The notes: generated from the letters alone by a model not told the origin. A stretch of DNA of 64,000 bases from Aulostomus chinensis (GCA_037954235.1 JBBMOA010000014.1:20175273-20239272), one strand, 5' to 3'; positions 21,112 to 32,132 are shown, counted from the first letter of the stretch. Program-made: numbers and translations.

Positions 21112-22758
21112 CAGTCGTCCTCAAAATTATTCATACCCTTGCAAATTCTTGTGCTTTTTCCTTTAATGATGAAATAAATGCATGTTTTCAAATTTGTTTT
21201 TCAGCTTTATGTGACCAACAATTGAAAGAATGACAACAATATAAAATGAAAGAAAAAAAATATGGGGTATTTTATTAACAGAGTCCAAAAAAATGCCATG
21301 TTCAAAATTATTCATACCCTAGTCCATTGTCTTTATTTAATAGTCAATGGCATAGCCTTTATTCTTTATGACTGCTTCCAGACGATTCTTGTACGTGTCC
21401 ACAAGCTTCTTGCACGTCTCCTGTGGGATGTTGGCCCACTCTTCCTTGGCGAATGCCTCAAGCTGGGTCAGGTTGGTTGGTTTCCTCGCCATCACTCTGG
21501 TCTTCAAGTGATGCCACAAATTCTCAATGGGATTGAGGTCAGGACTTTGACTTGGCCATTCCAGGACATTGATGTCATTGTCCTTGAACCATTTCTTCAC
21601 TACCTTGGCAGTGTGTTTAGGATCATTGTCTTGCTGGTACATCCAGTTTTGGCCAAGCTGGAGTTTCACAGCAGATTCCTTGACATTTTCATCAAGTATC
21701 CTGATGTAATCCTCCTTTTTCATGCTACCTTGGACCTTGACGAGATTCCCTGTGCCACTGGAAGAAAAACATCCCCATAGCATTATGCTTCCACCACCAT
21801 ACTTGACAGTGGGCACAGTGTTCTTTGGTCTATAGGCTTCTCCTTTCTTCCTCCAGACATATTGAGTATCCATATGGCCAAATAACTCCAGCTTTGTCTC
21901 ATCAGACCACAGGATGGTTGACCAAAAGCTGGGATCTTGCTTCAGATGACCTCTACAAAAGGCCAGGCGAGCTACCAGATGTTTTTTCCTGAGCAGCGGC
22001 GTCTTCCGAGGTTTACATCCATGGAGACCTCCTCTGTGCAAAACTCGCTCAATGGTGGACCGTGACACCTTTGTCCCTGTCTGCTCAAGTGTTTGAATTA
22101 GGGCCTTGGTTGTGGTGCGTGGGTTGGTGTTGATCTCTCGGCAGATTTTCCTGGCAAGTTTGGGGGACACCTTACGCTTTCGGCCACGCCCACTGAGATT
22201 TTTGACAGTGTTGAACCTCTTGTGCTTGTTGATGATGCTCTGGATGGTTGAGACAGGGACACCATACTGCTTGGAAATGGCCTTGTAACCCTTTCCTTCA
22301 CTGTGGGTACGAACAAGACGCTGACATAGGTCCTCACTGAGCTCCGTCTTCTTTACCATGATGACCAGAAATTGACAATGACCTGAACACTTTCCCACTA
22401 TTTATACTCTTCTGGAAAGATGTCTTTTTTCGCTTTAGCATTTGGCCAATAATGTTAAATAAAAGGTTTTATTCCATTGTGACATCTTGAGGGAATTACT
22501 GGACAAAAATCCCCACATTTGGCACATGTTTGTTGAAATATTATCAAGGGTATGAATAATTTTGAATTTGGCCTTTTTTAGAACTCCATCAATTAAATAA
22601 CCCAGAATTTATTTTTTTTAAATTTTGTATTGTTGTCATTCTTTCAATTGTTGGTCACATAAAGCTAATACACAAATTTGAAAACATGCATTTATTTCAT
22701 CACTAAATGAAAAAATCACAAGAACTAGCAAGGGTATGAATAATTTTGAGGACGACTG
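21112..22758 (-). mobile_element. Complete Tc1-like transposon with IR/DR ends
   Basis: A 1647-bp element flanked by TA dinucleotides (21110-21111 and 22759-22760). Its ends read CAGTCGTCCTCAAAATTATT on the left and the inverse on the right. Each terminal repeat is about 210 bp and contains two direct copies of caaaattattcataccct, one at the tip and one at the inner edge (near 21304 on the left and 22550 on the right). This is the IR/DR architecture of Sleeping Beauty-type elements, where transposase binds both copies. The element splits the RT of the surrounding endogenous retrovirus, so it is the younger insertion. Confidence 0.96.
21337..22359 (-). CDS. Tc1-like transposase, uninterrupted, 340 aa
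   Basis: A cut-and-paste DNA transposase of the Tc1/mariner superfamily. I chose the start at 22359 (MVKKTELSEDL) because it gives the usual 340 residues; an in-frame upstream Met at 22398 would add 13 residues unlike the family. Residues 1-110 form two helix-turn-helix motifs separated by a basic GRGRKRK hook, which bind the inverted repeats. The catalytic triad is D153 (in WSDETK), D244 (in QQDNDPKH) and E279 (in NPIENLW). The spacing of 34 residues between D244 and E279 is DD34E, and the numbers match those known for Sleeping Beauty. A glycine-rich strand (KYGGGSIMLWG) is intact. No stop or frameshift is seen, so this copy could be or recently was functional; activity is inference. Confidence 0.95.
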   Translation of the reverse strand: MVKKTELSEDLCQRLVRTHSEGKGYKAISKQYGVPVSTIQSIINKHKRFNTVKNLSGRGRKRKVSPKLARKICREINTNPRTTTKALIQTLEQTGTKVSRSTIERVLHRGGLHGCKPRKTPLLRKKHLVARLAFCRGHLKQDPSFWSTILWSDETKLELFGHMDTQYVWRKKGEAYRPKNTVPTVKYGGGSIMLWGCFSSSGTGNLVKVQGSMKKEDYIRILDENVKESAVKLQLGQNWMYQQDNDPKHTAKVVKKWFKDNDINVLEWPSQSPDLNPIENLWHHLKTRVMARKPTNLTQLEAFAKEEWANIPQETCKKLVDTYKNRLEAVIKNKGYAIDY

Positions 22759-22884
22759 TAGATCTACCATACTGCATCACTCAAAGCCCATGACTACAAA
22801 GGAAATGTTGTCGTTTCTTGGTCTGACTGGATACAGTCGCAATTACATTCCTGATTATACGGGCATGACACAGGCTCTCGTAAC

Positions 22885-23364
22885 TTGATTAAAGAACATG
22901 GCATGCATAACCTCAATGCTAAACTAAATTGGACCAAAGACACCGAGTCAGTCTTCATACAACTCGAAAAGAAACTAGAACAGGTGGCAGACCTGGCCCA
23001 ACCTGACTACCAGTCTCCATTTTTCCTCGACGTTTCTGAAGCAGAGGGAGTGGCTAATGGTGTTCTGTTTCCGAAAAAAGGGGGAGAAAGGAGCATGCTC
23101 ATGTACATCAGCATAATGCTAGACTCAATGGAAAAACGGCACCCAAAATGCACACAACACGCAGCAGGGGTAGCAAAACTGATTAAAAAAACAGCACACA
23201 TAGTGATTGGACACCCCCTAAGGGTACTCATGTCACATAGCATTATAGCATATGTCATCTCCCAGACATTCACCTTGACATCACTAAGGCAACAGAGACT
23301 CAGTAAAATTCTGGAAGCACCAAACATCACATTCACCGATGAAAGAATCAACATGGGGGATTAG
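22885..23364 (+). pseudogene. Endogenous retrovirus RT connection region
   Basis: A 159-codon open stretch with LNWTKDTESVFIQLEKKL, PFFLDVSEAEGVANGVL and HPLRVLMSHSI, typical of the region linking RT to RNase H in class I retroviruses. The RT motif FLGLTGYSRNYIPDY is readable just upstream (about 22815-22860) in another frame. Confidence 0.82.
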
Positions 23365-23462
23365 ATGGAACCGGACCACTGCACAAGTGTGAACACGAAG
23401 CACAAAAGGATGAAAAGATACGACCAGATCTGAAAGCTCAACCATTAACAGATGCTGAAGAG

Positions 23463-24311
23463 ATGTTCACAGATGGATGTTGCTACAAAGATGAAAAAGG
23501 TGGACTGAAAGCAGGATACGAGGTGGTGAAGAAGGAAGGACCCAACTGGGTGACAATAGAGGACCTGCAACTAGAAGGACAGCAATCCGCACAAAAAGCA
23601 GAGGTCATGGCTCTCATTGCAGCTCTCAAACTAGGAGAAGGAAAACGAATAAACATCTATACGGACTCTGCCTATGCTGCCAGAGCAACACATGTGGAAC
23701 TGGGACAATGGATCAGAGCAGGATTTCTCGCGGCAGGTAACAAACACATTAAACACGAGCGGGAAATGAGAGAATTAGCAGAAGCTCTGCAACTTCCCCA
23801 GGAGGTGGCGATCAAAAAGTGCAAAGGTCATGACACTGCCATTACAGAAGTAGCAACAGGGAACCGAGAAGCAGATGCGGCAGCAAAAAGAGCAACAGGT
23901 TATCTGCCCCAACTACAAATGGTGAGTATGGAAGAAGAACTACAAATGTCTCCACAGGTCACACTGACTGACATCAGCCAATGTCAAAAGGGGGCCTCGC
24001 CACAGGAAAAGACAACATGGAAACAAAGAGGAGGACTTGAAACTGAGGGGCTCTGGCGAGGGCCTGATGGACGGCTAATATTGCCCCCTGGAATCAGAGA
24101 GCGGGCACTGGAAGAAGCACACGGAAACAGTCATGTGGGAGCGGCTCAGATGAGTCAAAATCTAAAAGAATGGTGGCATCCATTCTTATCAGATATAATA
24201 AAGAATTGGGTAAAAAGCTGTTCCATATATTCCCTGTACAACTCTAGCCAACCATTAAACCCAAGACATGTATGTTTCCGCTGGAGACCAGGCCAGGCAG
24301 GGAGATTGTGA
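23463..24311 (+). pseudogene. Endogenous retrovirus RNase H and integrase zinc domain
   Basis: A 282-codon open stretch. RNase H motifs are seen in order: FTDGCCY, QKAEVMALIAAL, NIYTDSAYA and NREADAAAKRA, supplying the D-E-D-D active site. The integrase N-terminal zinc domain follows with HGNSHVGAAQM (two His) and CSIYSLYN, in which the usual CxxC second Cys is lost. The frame ends before the integrase core. Confidence 0.85.
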
Positions 24312-24654
24312 TAGACTAAACGGACATGGGGACGACGGTCAGAGGGTAAAGGTATGTGCTGATGTGTGTAGATGCAAGTCGGTGGTGAAGTTTTTGATTA
24401 ACCAATACATTCCTCGACATGGGTTCCCACAGAAAATTAGATCAGATAATGGGACACATTTAAAAAACCAACATCTACAACAGGTGGAGGCAAAGTTGGG
24501 GTTGAAGCACTCGTTTGGCACCGTGTATCACCCTCAATCACAAGGTAAGGTGGAAAGAATGAACCAAACCATCAAACAAAGATTGGCTAAAATCTGTGCA
24601 CCGATAAATTTAAATTGGTTGGATGCTCTACTGTTGGCTCTAATGACAGTTTGA
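24268..24654 (+). pseudogene. Endogenous retrovirus integrase core fragment
   Basis: Open stretch covering the second half of the integrase catalytic core: KIRSDNGTHL with the second catalytic Asp, YHPQSQGKVERMNQ with the catalytic Glu, and NLNWLDALLLAL. The first catalytic Asp lies in damaged sequence upstream. The C-terminal domain is readable to about 25120 (ADWVLLKVIKRKW, RWTGPFQVT). Confidence 0.85.
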
Positions 24655-25169
24655 TGCTCTGTTAATCAGGGAACAGGTTTCACCCCATTTGAACTCTCCA
24701 CAGGAAGGCACTTCCCAGGACCAGGAGCAGGCCTGCCACCAATGGAGCTGGAATTCGAAAGAGGGCACAAAGCATATTTTACTGAACTCCAAGCTCTCAT
24801 TTCAGATTTCTCCAAACAGGTCCAGGACAAAAGACAGGTGAAGGTCGAGGGCATCCTCCCCACTGCTGACTGGGTCCTGCTGAAGGTCATCAAGCGGAAG
24901 TGGTCTGAACCCAGGTGGACCGGTCCATTCCAGGTGACTGAGAGGACGTCCCATGTGGTACAGCTCAGAGGGAAAGGAGACACGTGGTACCATTGGAGCC
25001 AGTGCCCAGCGGCAGAGGAACCAGGCAGATCGGTCCAGGAGATCCACACAGACCTTCAAAGACGGTGCACTGACTCGGCTGAGTCAGAATCAAACCCTGA
25101 CCTCAACAAAGGGGCAAAATAATCCTCGGTCAGTGGCAAGGTCACAGGGCAGTCGACCCCTGTGACTGA

Positions 25170-25310
25170 AGAAAGAAGATACCACCCAGAACAGCTGACA
25201 ACATAGATGATGGACAATTGATTCTGCTCATCATCCTCTGGCTGGTCGTATGTTTTACTTTTCTTGCAGCTATGCTCAAGTTAGCCCTCACAGGCAGCAC
25301 TGTGTTTTAA
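25170..25310 (+). other. Short hydrophobic open stretch between pol and LTR
   Basis: A 46-codon open stretch with no ATG before the hydrophobic part, encoding a core LILLIILWLVVCFTFLAAML between a basic and a polar segment. Its position, just before the retroviral purine tract, is where an env membrane anchor would lie. It may be the only env remnant; this is inference from position and hydrophobicity alone. Confidence 0.3.
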
Positions 25311-25451
25311 CCGCTTCAAGCTTAATCAAGTGTATTAAAAGTTTCTTTGCATTCCTCCACTAATTGACGAGCCAGAAGATCCTGAGGAGGAAACTTGATT
25401 TTCAACGGTACTATTTAGAGTGATCTCCTAAAGGAGACCAAAAGGGGGAAT

Positions 25452-25893
25452 TGTGAGAAAATGAGCTTTTGATCATGTTCTGTTCATATGTCACCACCAT
25501 ATCAGGAGTTGATTGTGTATAAGTACATGACGTGATTGTTTTTGTTAAGTTGAGCAGGCTGCTAATCACACCTGTACTGTCAAGCCTGAATGTCAAAAAC
25601 AACAAGACAAGACGACCTGACTGTGCAGGAGACAGGAGTACTAATCAAGAAGTGTGATATGCATGAGTGTAAAATTATGTATGCAAAAAAGGTGTAGCTT
25701 CAAGCATATATTCACTGTTTGTTGATATCTTATTCAGACTCTCTGCTGCACTCTCAAGGTGCATGTAGTGGGGTCTCCAGTTATATCTGTGTCTGCTTTG
25801 TTGTGTGAAATAAAGTGTTGATTTGTCTAAAGCAGATGACTCCGGTTGATCTCTTTTCATCAACGGACCTGGTGAAGTCAGCATACTTCAACA
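25452..25893 (+). repeat. 3' LTR of the endogenous retrovirus
   Basis: A 442-bp LTR starting TGTGAGAAAATG directly after the purine tract (aaaagggggaat) and ending CTTCAACA. It contains a TATA-like tgtataagtac near 25513 and a polyadenylation signal aataaa near 25811. No second copy of this LTR is present in the window, so its age cannot be judged from LTR divergence. Confidence 0.82.
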
Positions 25894-26719
25894 TAAAATA
25901 AAAGGAAAATTAAGTAAAAGTAATTAAAAACCAATTTGTGCCACAGATATTAAACATTGTGTTGCGGGCTACTTCAAAGACTTCACTCATCAGGTTTTGG
26001 ATAAAGTATAAATCCAGTGATCTTGAAGCTCCGCACTCTTCCACACAGTGTGACATCTATTTTAATCATGAGAGAGCTGCTTTCCAGTAGTAGCTGCTTT
26101 ACTATAGAAACTAACAAACTGCTAGTGGTTTGTGAACCTCACAGCATGTGTGCATTTGAAGTGATTAACTCCCGGCACATTTCAGAGCTGAGTGAACCTG
26201 GAGTCATGCTCACGTTGATGATCACTCCGTCAAGCATGTGTAGCGCTCAGCTGGCCGCGTTCACAGTAGGATGGGCTGAAAGGTCGCCAGCCAAACAGGT
26301 TCCCAGCCCCCACATTGTTCCAGAGTATGGCCACTGAAAGAGGCTAATACAGAGAACCAATACTGATATGACTGTCAACTGGCCGTCTCGTGGTCTATTT
26401 TCGCGCCTGTTGCGTAAATCACTGGCAAGCCCTGGAATCTCCAGATGACGCGCTGCAGCAGACACGCAGAACCGGCGCAACTCTCCCGCTGCTCATGCTG
26501 GCATGAGCACGAGACGGGAAATAGACAGTCAAACCAGTATCATATGAGTATTTTACAGCGATTATAATGTCTGTATCTGCATATGTGACACTGATGAGAA
26601 AATACACAATATGAGAGGGACAGGAGTTCTCCAGCATCTCTGCTGCAGCTCCGTCTCTGTTCCAGCGCATGTTAAGTAAAATTACATCATCATTTTTGTT
26701 GATAATTTAAAAGCAAACT
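25894..26719. other. Intronic sequence without recognised feature
   Basis: 0.8 kb between the retroviral LTR and a LINE tail. No gene or named repeat recognised. There are several short open stretches but none with family features. Confidence 0.45.
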
Positions 26720-27450
26720 ACTACTACTACTGCAACTCTCTTCTGGCAGGCCTCTCTGCATGCTCATTCAAGCCTCTGCAAATGATCCAGAATGCAGCAG
26801 CACGTCTGGTCTTCAACCAGCCAAAAAGGGCACATGTCACCCCGCTGCTGGTTTCCCTTCACTGGCTTCCAGTGGCAGCCAGGATCAAATTCAAGGCACT
26901 TCTCTTGGCTTACAAAACAATCACAAGAACGGCTCCAGCCTACCTGGAATCCCTGATCCAGGTCTACTCTCCTTCTCGCCCACTACGCTCTGCATGGGAA
27001 AGACGCCTGGTGCTTCCATCCCTCAGACTCTTCACTTCTGTTGTTCCCAAATGGTGGAACGAACTACAGAACTCTGTGTGTTCTGCTGAGTCCCTTTCTA
27101 CTTTTAAGAGACAATTGAAGACTCAATTGTTCAGAGAGCACCTAGGCACTTAACCTGACTCTTCTCCTCTTTGGGGTAGAATAAGGCAGAGGGTCCAAGA
27201 CCCAGCACTTAGTGATTATGTAGCACTAACTGTGTTGTGTGATGTTGTATGTCTGTTATATTAAAAAAAAAAAGGGAGGGGGGCGACACTTCTTCTGCCA
27301 CTAGATGGCAGTACCTGTGACCAAATCACAACTGAAGCACTTTTGTGCTTCCTATGGACTTTTCCTTAATTAGGTCTAAATTCTTGCTTGTGTTGTACGT
27401 TGCTTTGGACAAAAGCATCTGCTAAATGAAATTGTAGAATTGTAGAAATA
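26720..27450 (+). mobile_element. L2/UnaL2-type LINE 3' end
   Basis: A 5'-truncated LINE. It starts within the DYCNSLLAG-like region near 26727, then has an open C-terminus (26782-27153), then a 3' UTR ending near 27450. That UTR contains gttgctttggacaaaagc, followed by gctaaatgaa and short (attgta)-like units. This tail resembles the conserved 3' stem-loop recognised by UnaL2-type reverse transcriptases. A GGGAGGGGGGCGACACTTC stretch within the UTR near 27275 may be a small later insertion. Confidence 0.85.
26782..27153 (+). pseudogene. LINE ORF2 C-terminal domain
   Basis: A 123-codon stretch, MIQNAAARLVF through LHWLPVAARIKFK to TFKRQLKTQLFREHL, followed by a proper stop. This is the conserved C-terminus of L2/CR1-clade ORF2 proteins. 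Nothing upstream of residue DYCNS is present, consistent with 5' truncation during target-primed reverse transcription. Confidence 0.87.
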
Positions 27451-28080
27451 TTTCATAATTTTATTCATACATGTATGTATGCATACAGTATATTGTAAGA
27501 GAAAAAATCAGGCATTATCTATTTGCAAATCGAAAATATGTATTAAAGCAAAACTAAAGCAGAAGATGAATGCAGTAGAGTAAAAATCTTCTGCCATCTC
27601 CTGGTGACACCCTGCAATTGAAGAAATGGGCGTGATCATAGTGGATTGTGGGCACACCCCCAAGAGGAGGGGGGGGGGGGGGACTCCCAGTGGCTGGAAA
27701 CTGGCTGGAGACCGACTGGCAGCCGGATGGCAGCCGGATGGCCTCTGGATGGCAGGAGAAATTCAAGGCAGCTCTATCTGTACATTGAATGAAGGGGATG
27801 AATAAAGTATTTATCAATCTATCTTGAACAAAAAAGAAATTCAATAAAAAAAGCATCAAAACTATGCTTTTTGAGAAGATCAGAAATCTATTTCTCAGAA
27901 TGCTGATGTATTTCTAATCTATCAAATAAAATTTTAATACAGATTTTTCACAAACTATCGACTGTATTTCATTTCTCCTCTCCTCATTGTAGTTCTCATT
28001 GTGAGTGGAGGGGTCAGCAATTCAAATACAACATTCAGATAACCTGCCTTTTGTATTTGTTGTGTTTGTTTCATGCTCAC
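27451..28080. other. cdh2: cdh2 intron end, G-run present
   Basis: Sequence next to the donor of the exon at 28081. It holds a run of 14 G near 27668 followed by short GGCTGGA/GGCAGCCGGAT tandem units (27695-27760). No gene is seen. Confidence 0.6.
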
Positions 28081-28266
28081 CTTGACCACAGTGAGCAGGC
28101 CTTTATTGGTAGCGGGGTCAGTGGGAATGGAGAAGCGTCCAGTGGGGTCTCCAGCAATGATGCGGTACACAGAGATCCAGGCTGGAGTGTGAGGCTGGTC
28201 TTTATCTGTCACAGTCAGGTTTGCAATAATCACATTCACCCTGTTCTCATGAACCTCTCCAAAGAA
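28081..28266 (-). CDS. cdh2: N-cadherin exon: EC3 first half
   Basis: A 186-bp exon in phase 0 at both ends, with acceptor ctgacag and donor GTCAAG|gtgagc. It encodes FFGEVHENRVNVIIANLTV, the calcium-binding TDKDQPHTPAW, GDPTGRFSIPTDPATN and LLTVVK. The NLTVTDKDQPHTPAW block and GDPTGRF are near-diagnostic of CDH2 and differ from my recollection of CDH4. An ANLT sequon is present. The Ca2+-binding Glu of ENR and the DKD motif are intact. Confidence 0.95.
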
Positions 28267-28928
28267 CTGTCAGACAAAGACACAAAGACAGACTTGGAGT
28301 AACAACTGTTGTAAAGCATACAGGAAAGTTAAAGCACTAAATATTATAGTTGTAAGATTTACTGTCAACAAGACCTCTTAAGAGTAGAGCTTTTTAGTGC
28401 TGTGTCATAGTCAACTGGACTGCTCAGTTTCCTTGAAGACATTCTGCCTCTCATCTAAGAGGATTCTTCAGTCCTTAATCAGTGGTGGGGAGTTGCAGGC
28501 TTTTATAACTCTTGTGCTTGCAATCTTTTACAGACTCATTTGTCTGCCTGAGCTCTGGGTTTCAGATGTGCTGCTGTCACATGAACGCATTATTCAGAAC
28601 ATCATTACTCTCATCCAAAAACTGAATGACTGAGAACCTTTACCGACAACTGAGAGTAAAGAATGGATTAATTTCCTCTAAATTCCGCTTCTTAAAACTG
28701 GGACAAAACTTTAAACAAATACTGGTGCTCCTGGCCCAATTTGTCATAGTTTCTTTGTCTTTATTCTGTCTTTTCAGTCCTACCCTGTCTGCAACCACCC
28801 ATAAAATGTCAGAGGAGCAGCACATTGACTCTGTTGTTGTGACTCATTGGGATTGCTGTGTGTGTGTGTGTGTGTTTGTGTGTGTCTTCGCATGCGTGTG
28901 TGTGCGCGTGCGCGCACGCGTGTGTGTG
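28267..28928. other. cdh2: cdh2 intron start with a dispersed repeat
   Basis: Contains at about 28405-28480 a block (caactggactgctcagtttc and cattctgcctctcatctaag) that occurs widely in teleost genomes; I could not place its family. A mixed TG/CG simple repeat lies at about 28855-28932, containing alternating gtgcgcgtgcgcgcacgcgt, a classical Z-DNA-prone purine-pyrimidine tract. Confidence 0.6.
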
Positions 28929-29261
28929 TGTTGGACACATTCCGTTTAAATGTAGCTTTGTTTTATTTATATACTTAATTCAAACAGATAATTTGTGGTT
29001 ATTTATATTTCATATTCATTATTAATTCCATGATTTGTATATACAATATGTTGTTTATTCATTAATTATTGAATGACACATGATTTCATCTATTGTGATA
29101 ATTCCCATGATTGGACTCTGGAGGCTGTTCTCACGCTATTTAGCAGAAGTAATTTAACTCTCTTTCTGGCCCCGTCAGTTTTCATGTTCATGGACATTAT
29201 ACGATTTTTATTTTTTTACTTGGAAACTATATGGACATTTCTCTCATTGTGGCATGCAGCC

Positions 29262-29487
29262 AATGAGGTATTTACATTTCTGCATATTATTTCTGTGAAC
29301 TGTTGTTAGTTACTTGTTATGTTTAGCCTACATTATATATGGTTTGGTGATGTCCTCAGTGAGCTAATTATTTTGTGTTAATTGTATTATTTGTACAGTT
29401 TTCACAGGGTTGATGGAAATTTGGAAGCTTCATTAACCCTGCTGAAAGGAAACTAGTTGTATTCATTGTGCTTGGGGGGGTTACAGT
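29262..29487 (+). repeat. 3' portion of BEL/Pao 5' LTR
   Basis: Aligns over its length to 33829-34044 with roughly four of five bases identical, including gttatgtttagcctacatta and tattttgtgttaattgtat. This defines the LTR; only this portion is duplicated because the 3' copy is truncated. Confidence 0.8.
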
Positions 29488-30879
29488 GAAACTCGACCTA
29501 TTTCACCAATGCAAGTGGGACAGAAGATGGTGCCAGTGGGTTGTTTCATCACAGTGGGACTGTGCTTGGAACTGCATAACAGCTCAAATTGAAAGCTAAG
29601 TTCAGCTTGCATCTTACATGTAAAGGCATAAAGAGCTTGGACACTAGGTTTATACACTATAAAAATACAATAATATAACATACATATTATATTTAATATA
29701 TAATAATATAGTAACATACTCAGTTCACATTTATATGTACAAGGTGTCAAAGCAAGGAGAGCATGTTATTGGTCAGATTAGGGATAAAACAAGTGACAAA
29801 GAAGATTCGCAAGAGCAGCCTAAGAAGAGTCAATTCAGTGATACTGTTGAAGAACAGATGGTAAAACAAGGTAAAAAAAATCCAGGAATCTGACAGAGAA
29901 GTAACTTCAACTAAGGTTCAAATTCACATATGAGAAGTGGAAAGACAATGTTAGATTTGCCAAGAAGATACTATCACACGTAACAGAGCCAGTAACTGAT
30001 GACACTGATGATATGCTCAATGAAGTCATTAGCGAGGACCGTGTTTCTCATCAAATGTCCAGTGTGCATATGATGAACTACAGAAAATTGTAACATCACA
30101 TCAGGAAACACTTCAGAGAGTTGATCTGTGCATCCAAGTATCCTAATTCATCTTCAATAGAGCCTGAAGACGACTGAGTGGACATACACTTGAGGAAGAA
30201 GATGACTGGCCTGAAGTGAGTTCTCTTTTAGACTCCTGTATCAGTTCTCAACTCTGGGTCTAAGAGGACCTCACTCCATACAAACGGGTCCACTGAAAAA
30301 TGACAAGAAGCTGCTTCTGATGCCACTGCAAGTCAAGCTGTGCTGAAAGTATCACAAGAACAAAAAAGAGAGCAATGTGAAATACAGCTACTGGAAGAAA
30401 AACCTATGAAGACACTAGCAGAACAGGAGGCAACAGCTGTAATACGCTGACAAAGAATGGAATGAGAAGCTGAAAAACTGAAATTAAGAATTCAGTGAGC
30501 GGAAGAGGAAGCTAAATTCAAGCTCAAAAGATGGTACACATGCAACTCTCCAAAGGATACTCAATGAAAAGAAAGAAAGGCATAATATTTGGGGATAATA
30601 AAAGGTCTCCATGCAGCGTAAGCAAGAGTAGAAGTGTACAATAAAGTGGAGGTCACAAATAAAGAGACGAAAGACATCATACTGGATAGTGAGTTGAGAA
30701 CAGTAAAGCAAGTTCCTGTTCTCACAAGTCCTCCATCCCAGTTTGTGTTCTCTGCACCAAGGACCATAATCAACTCCCCAAATGAAAGTACAGCAGAGAC
30801 CATTAAGGTGCTAGCAGATGCTGTGGGTACCAACAGAATCCCAAACCCTTAACCACCAGAATTTAGTGGGGATCCATTT

Positions 30880-31833
30880 ATGTACAATGACTCAAGACTG
30901 TCATTTGAAACACTGATCAACCAGAAGAACACTCAGGAGACTGAGAGGATCTATTACCTCTGCAGGTATGTTGATCAAGAGGCAAAGAAGGCGATGAATG
31001 GCTACTTCCTACTCGGCACACCATCCACCTTTGTTGCTGCATGGGAGCTCTTGGACGAGAGATATGGAAACCCACTCACAATTGCACAGTCGTACAGGGA
31101 CAAGCTCCACACGTGGCACAAGATAGGACCTCAGGAGAGCCTTGAGCTCAGACAGTTCACAGATTTTCTTCACAGTTGTGGGGCCACCATGACTCACATA
31201 AAGGGTCTGGAAGTCTTGAACAGAAAGATTCTCTCCAAGCTACCAGACTGGTTAATGGCTAGGTGTAATTGGAATTCCATTGAAATAGAAGAGCAAGATG
31301 GCCAGTTTCCCACCTTCAGCCAGTTTGTTGCATTTTTAACCAGAGAAGTAATGGTCGCCTGTAACCCCGTCAGCTCTCTGCAGTCATTCAAACAAGGTGA
31401 AGCAAAGAACCCAAGAGGCAAAAAGATCAGGACTATGGGAGCAAAGGTACTGGCTATGAAATCAAATAAAAAGGAGGTCATCACATGTGTATTCTGCAAG
31501 AAGAATGGACACACCTTACTCACATGCATAAAGTTAATGAAAGCAGAAGTTCAAGAGAGAACAACTTTTATTAAAGTAAATGGACTGTGCATTGGTTGTC
31601 TCAAGCCTGGCCACCACTCAAAGACATGCAGCAGTAGAAGTAAGTATGATGTGTGCCACAAGTGGCACCCTACCTGCCTGCGCATGGATAGAGCCAAAGG
31701 TGACAAGAAAGCAACACGAGCCAAGGGAAAGGTCAAAGCCAAGAAGAAGCCTTCTGGTTTTCATATACAACTTGCCCAGCAGAAGAAGTTCTCGTGTATG
31801 TGCTGCTGGACTCTCAAAGTGACTTTATTCTAA
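30880..31833 (+). pseudogene. BEL/Pao gag-protease region
   Basis: The longest open stretch (317 codons) of the BEL/Pao polyprotein. It has the DUF1759-type gag core (YYLCRYVDQEAKKAMNGYFLLG, ERYGNPLTIAQSYRDKLHTW, LSKLPDWLMARCN), then zinc-knuckle-like cysteine and histidine clusters (CVFCKKNGHTLLTC; CIGCLKPGHHSKTC). The protease follows in another frame at 31794-32132 with VLLDSQSDFIL. The upstream gag part (29750-30850) is broken by stops. Confidence 0.87.
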
Positions 31834-32132
31834 GTGAAGTTGCTGACATGTTGAAAAGCCAACAAAGACCACATCAAACTCAAAATCACTGCAATGACTG
31901 CACCCTCAACAGTAAACTCTCAAAAAGTGACCAATTTACAAGTCTGGGGCTTCGACTCAAAAACCAAATCTCCCTTCCATCAGCCTATACAAGAGAGTTC
32001 ATTCAAGCCAACAGAGCTCAGATACCTACAAATAAACAGGCAAAGGCTTGGTCCCACCTGGAGTATCTTCTGGATAAGATTGTACCTTTACTGGAATGCA
32101 AAGTAGGTTTCCTCATCGGGTACAAATGCTAA
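31794..32132 (+). pseudogene. BEL/Pao aspartic protease fragment
   Basis: Peptidase A17-like stretch. The active-site triad DSG is changed to DSQ in VLLDSQSD, which would abolish catalysis. Downstream motifs LPSAYTREFIQANRAQIPT, WSHLEYLLDKI and CKVGFLIGYKC are those seen between protease and RT in Pao elements. Confidence 0.82.

Larger units (their letters stand above)
20280..25893 (+). mobile_element. Class I (gamma-like) endogenous retrovirus fragment
   Basis: A plus-strand retroviral pol from the RT fingers to integrase, followed by a purine tract and a 3' LTR. There is no 5' LTR, gag or protease, and no recognisable env. Order: RT 20400-20867, more RT to about 21110, then a Tc1 insertion (21112-22758), RT connection 22760-23360, RNase H 23463-23900, integrase 24000-25120, purine tract 25439-25450, LTR 25452-25893. 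Frames are broken in several places. It is an old, inactive copy, described only as found. Confidence 0.88.

Noticed and set aside
25170..25310. Calling a retroviral env gene
   Set aside because: Only a short hydrophobic stretch without start codon or surface-subunit features; not enough to name env.
28929..29261. Exact start and target duplication of the BEL/Pao 5' LTR
   Set aside because: I looked for a tacgg copy left of the LTR and found no convincing one, so the left boundary and duplication are left open.
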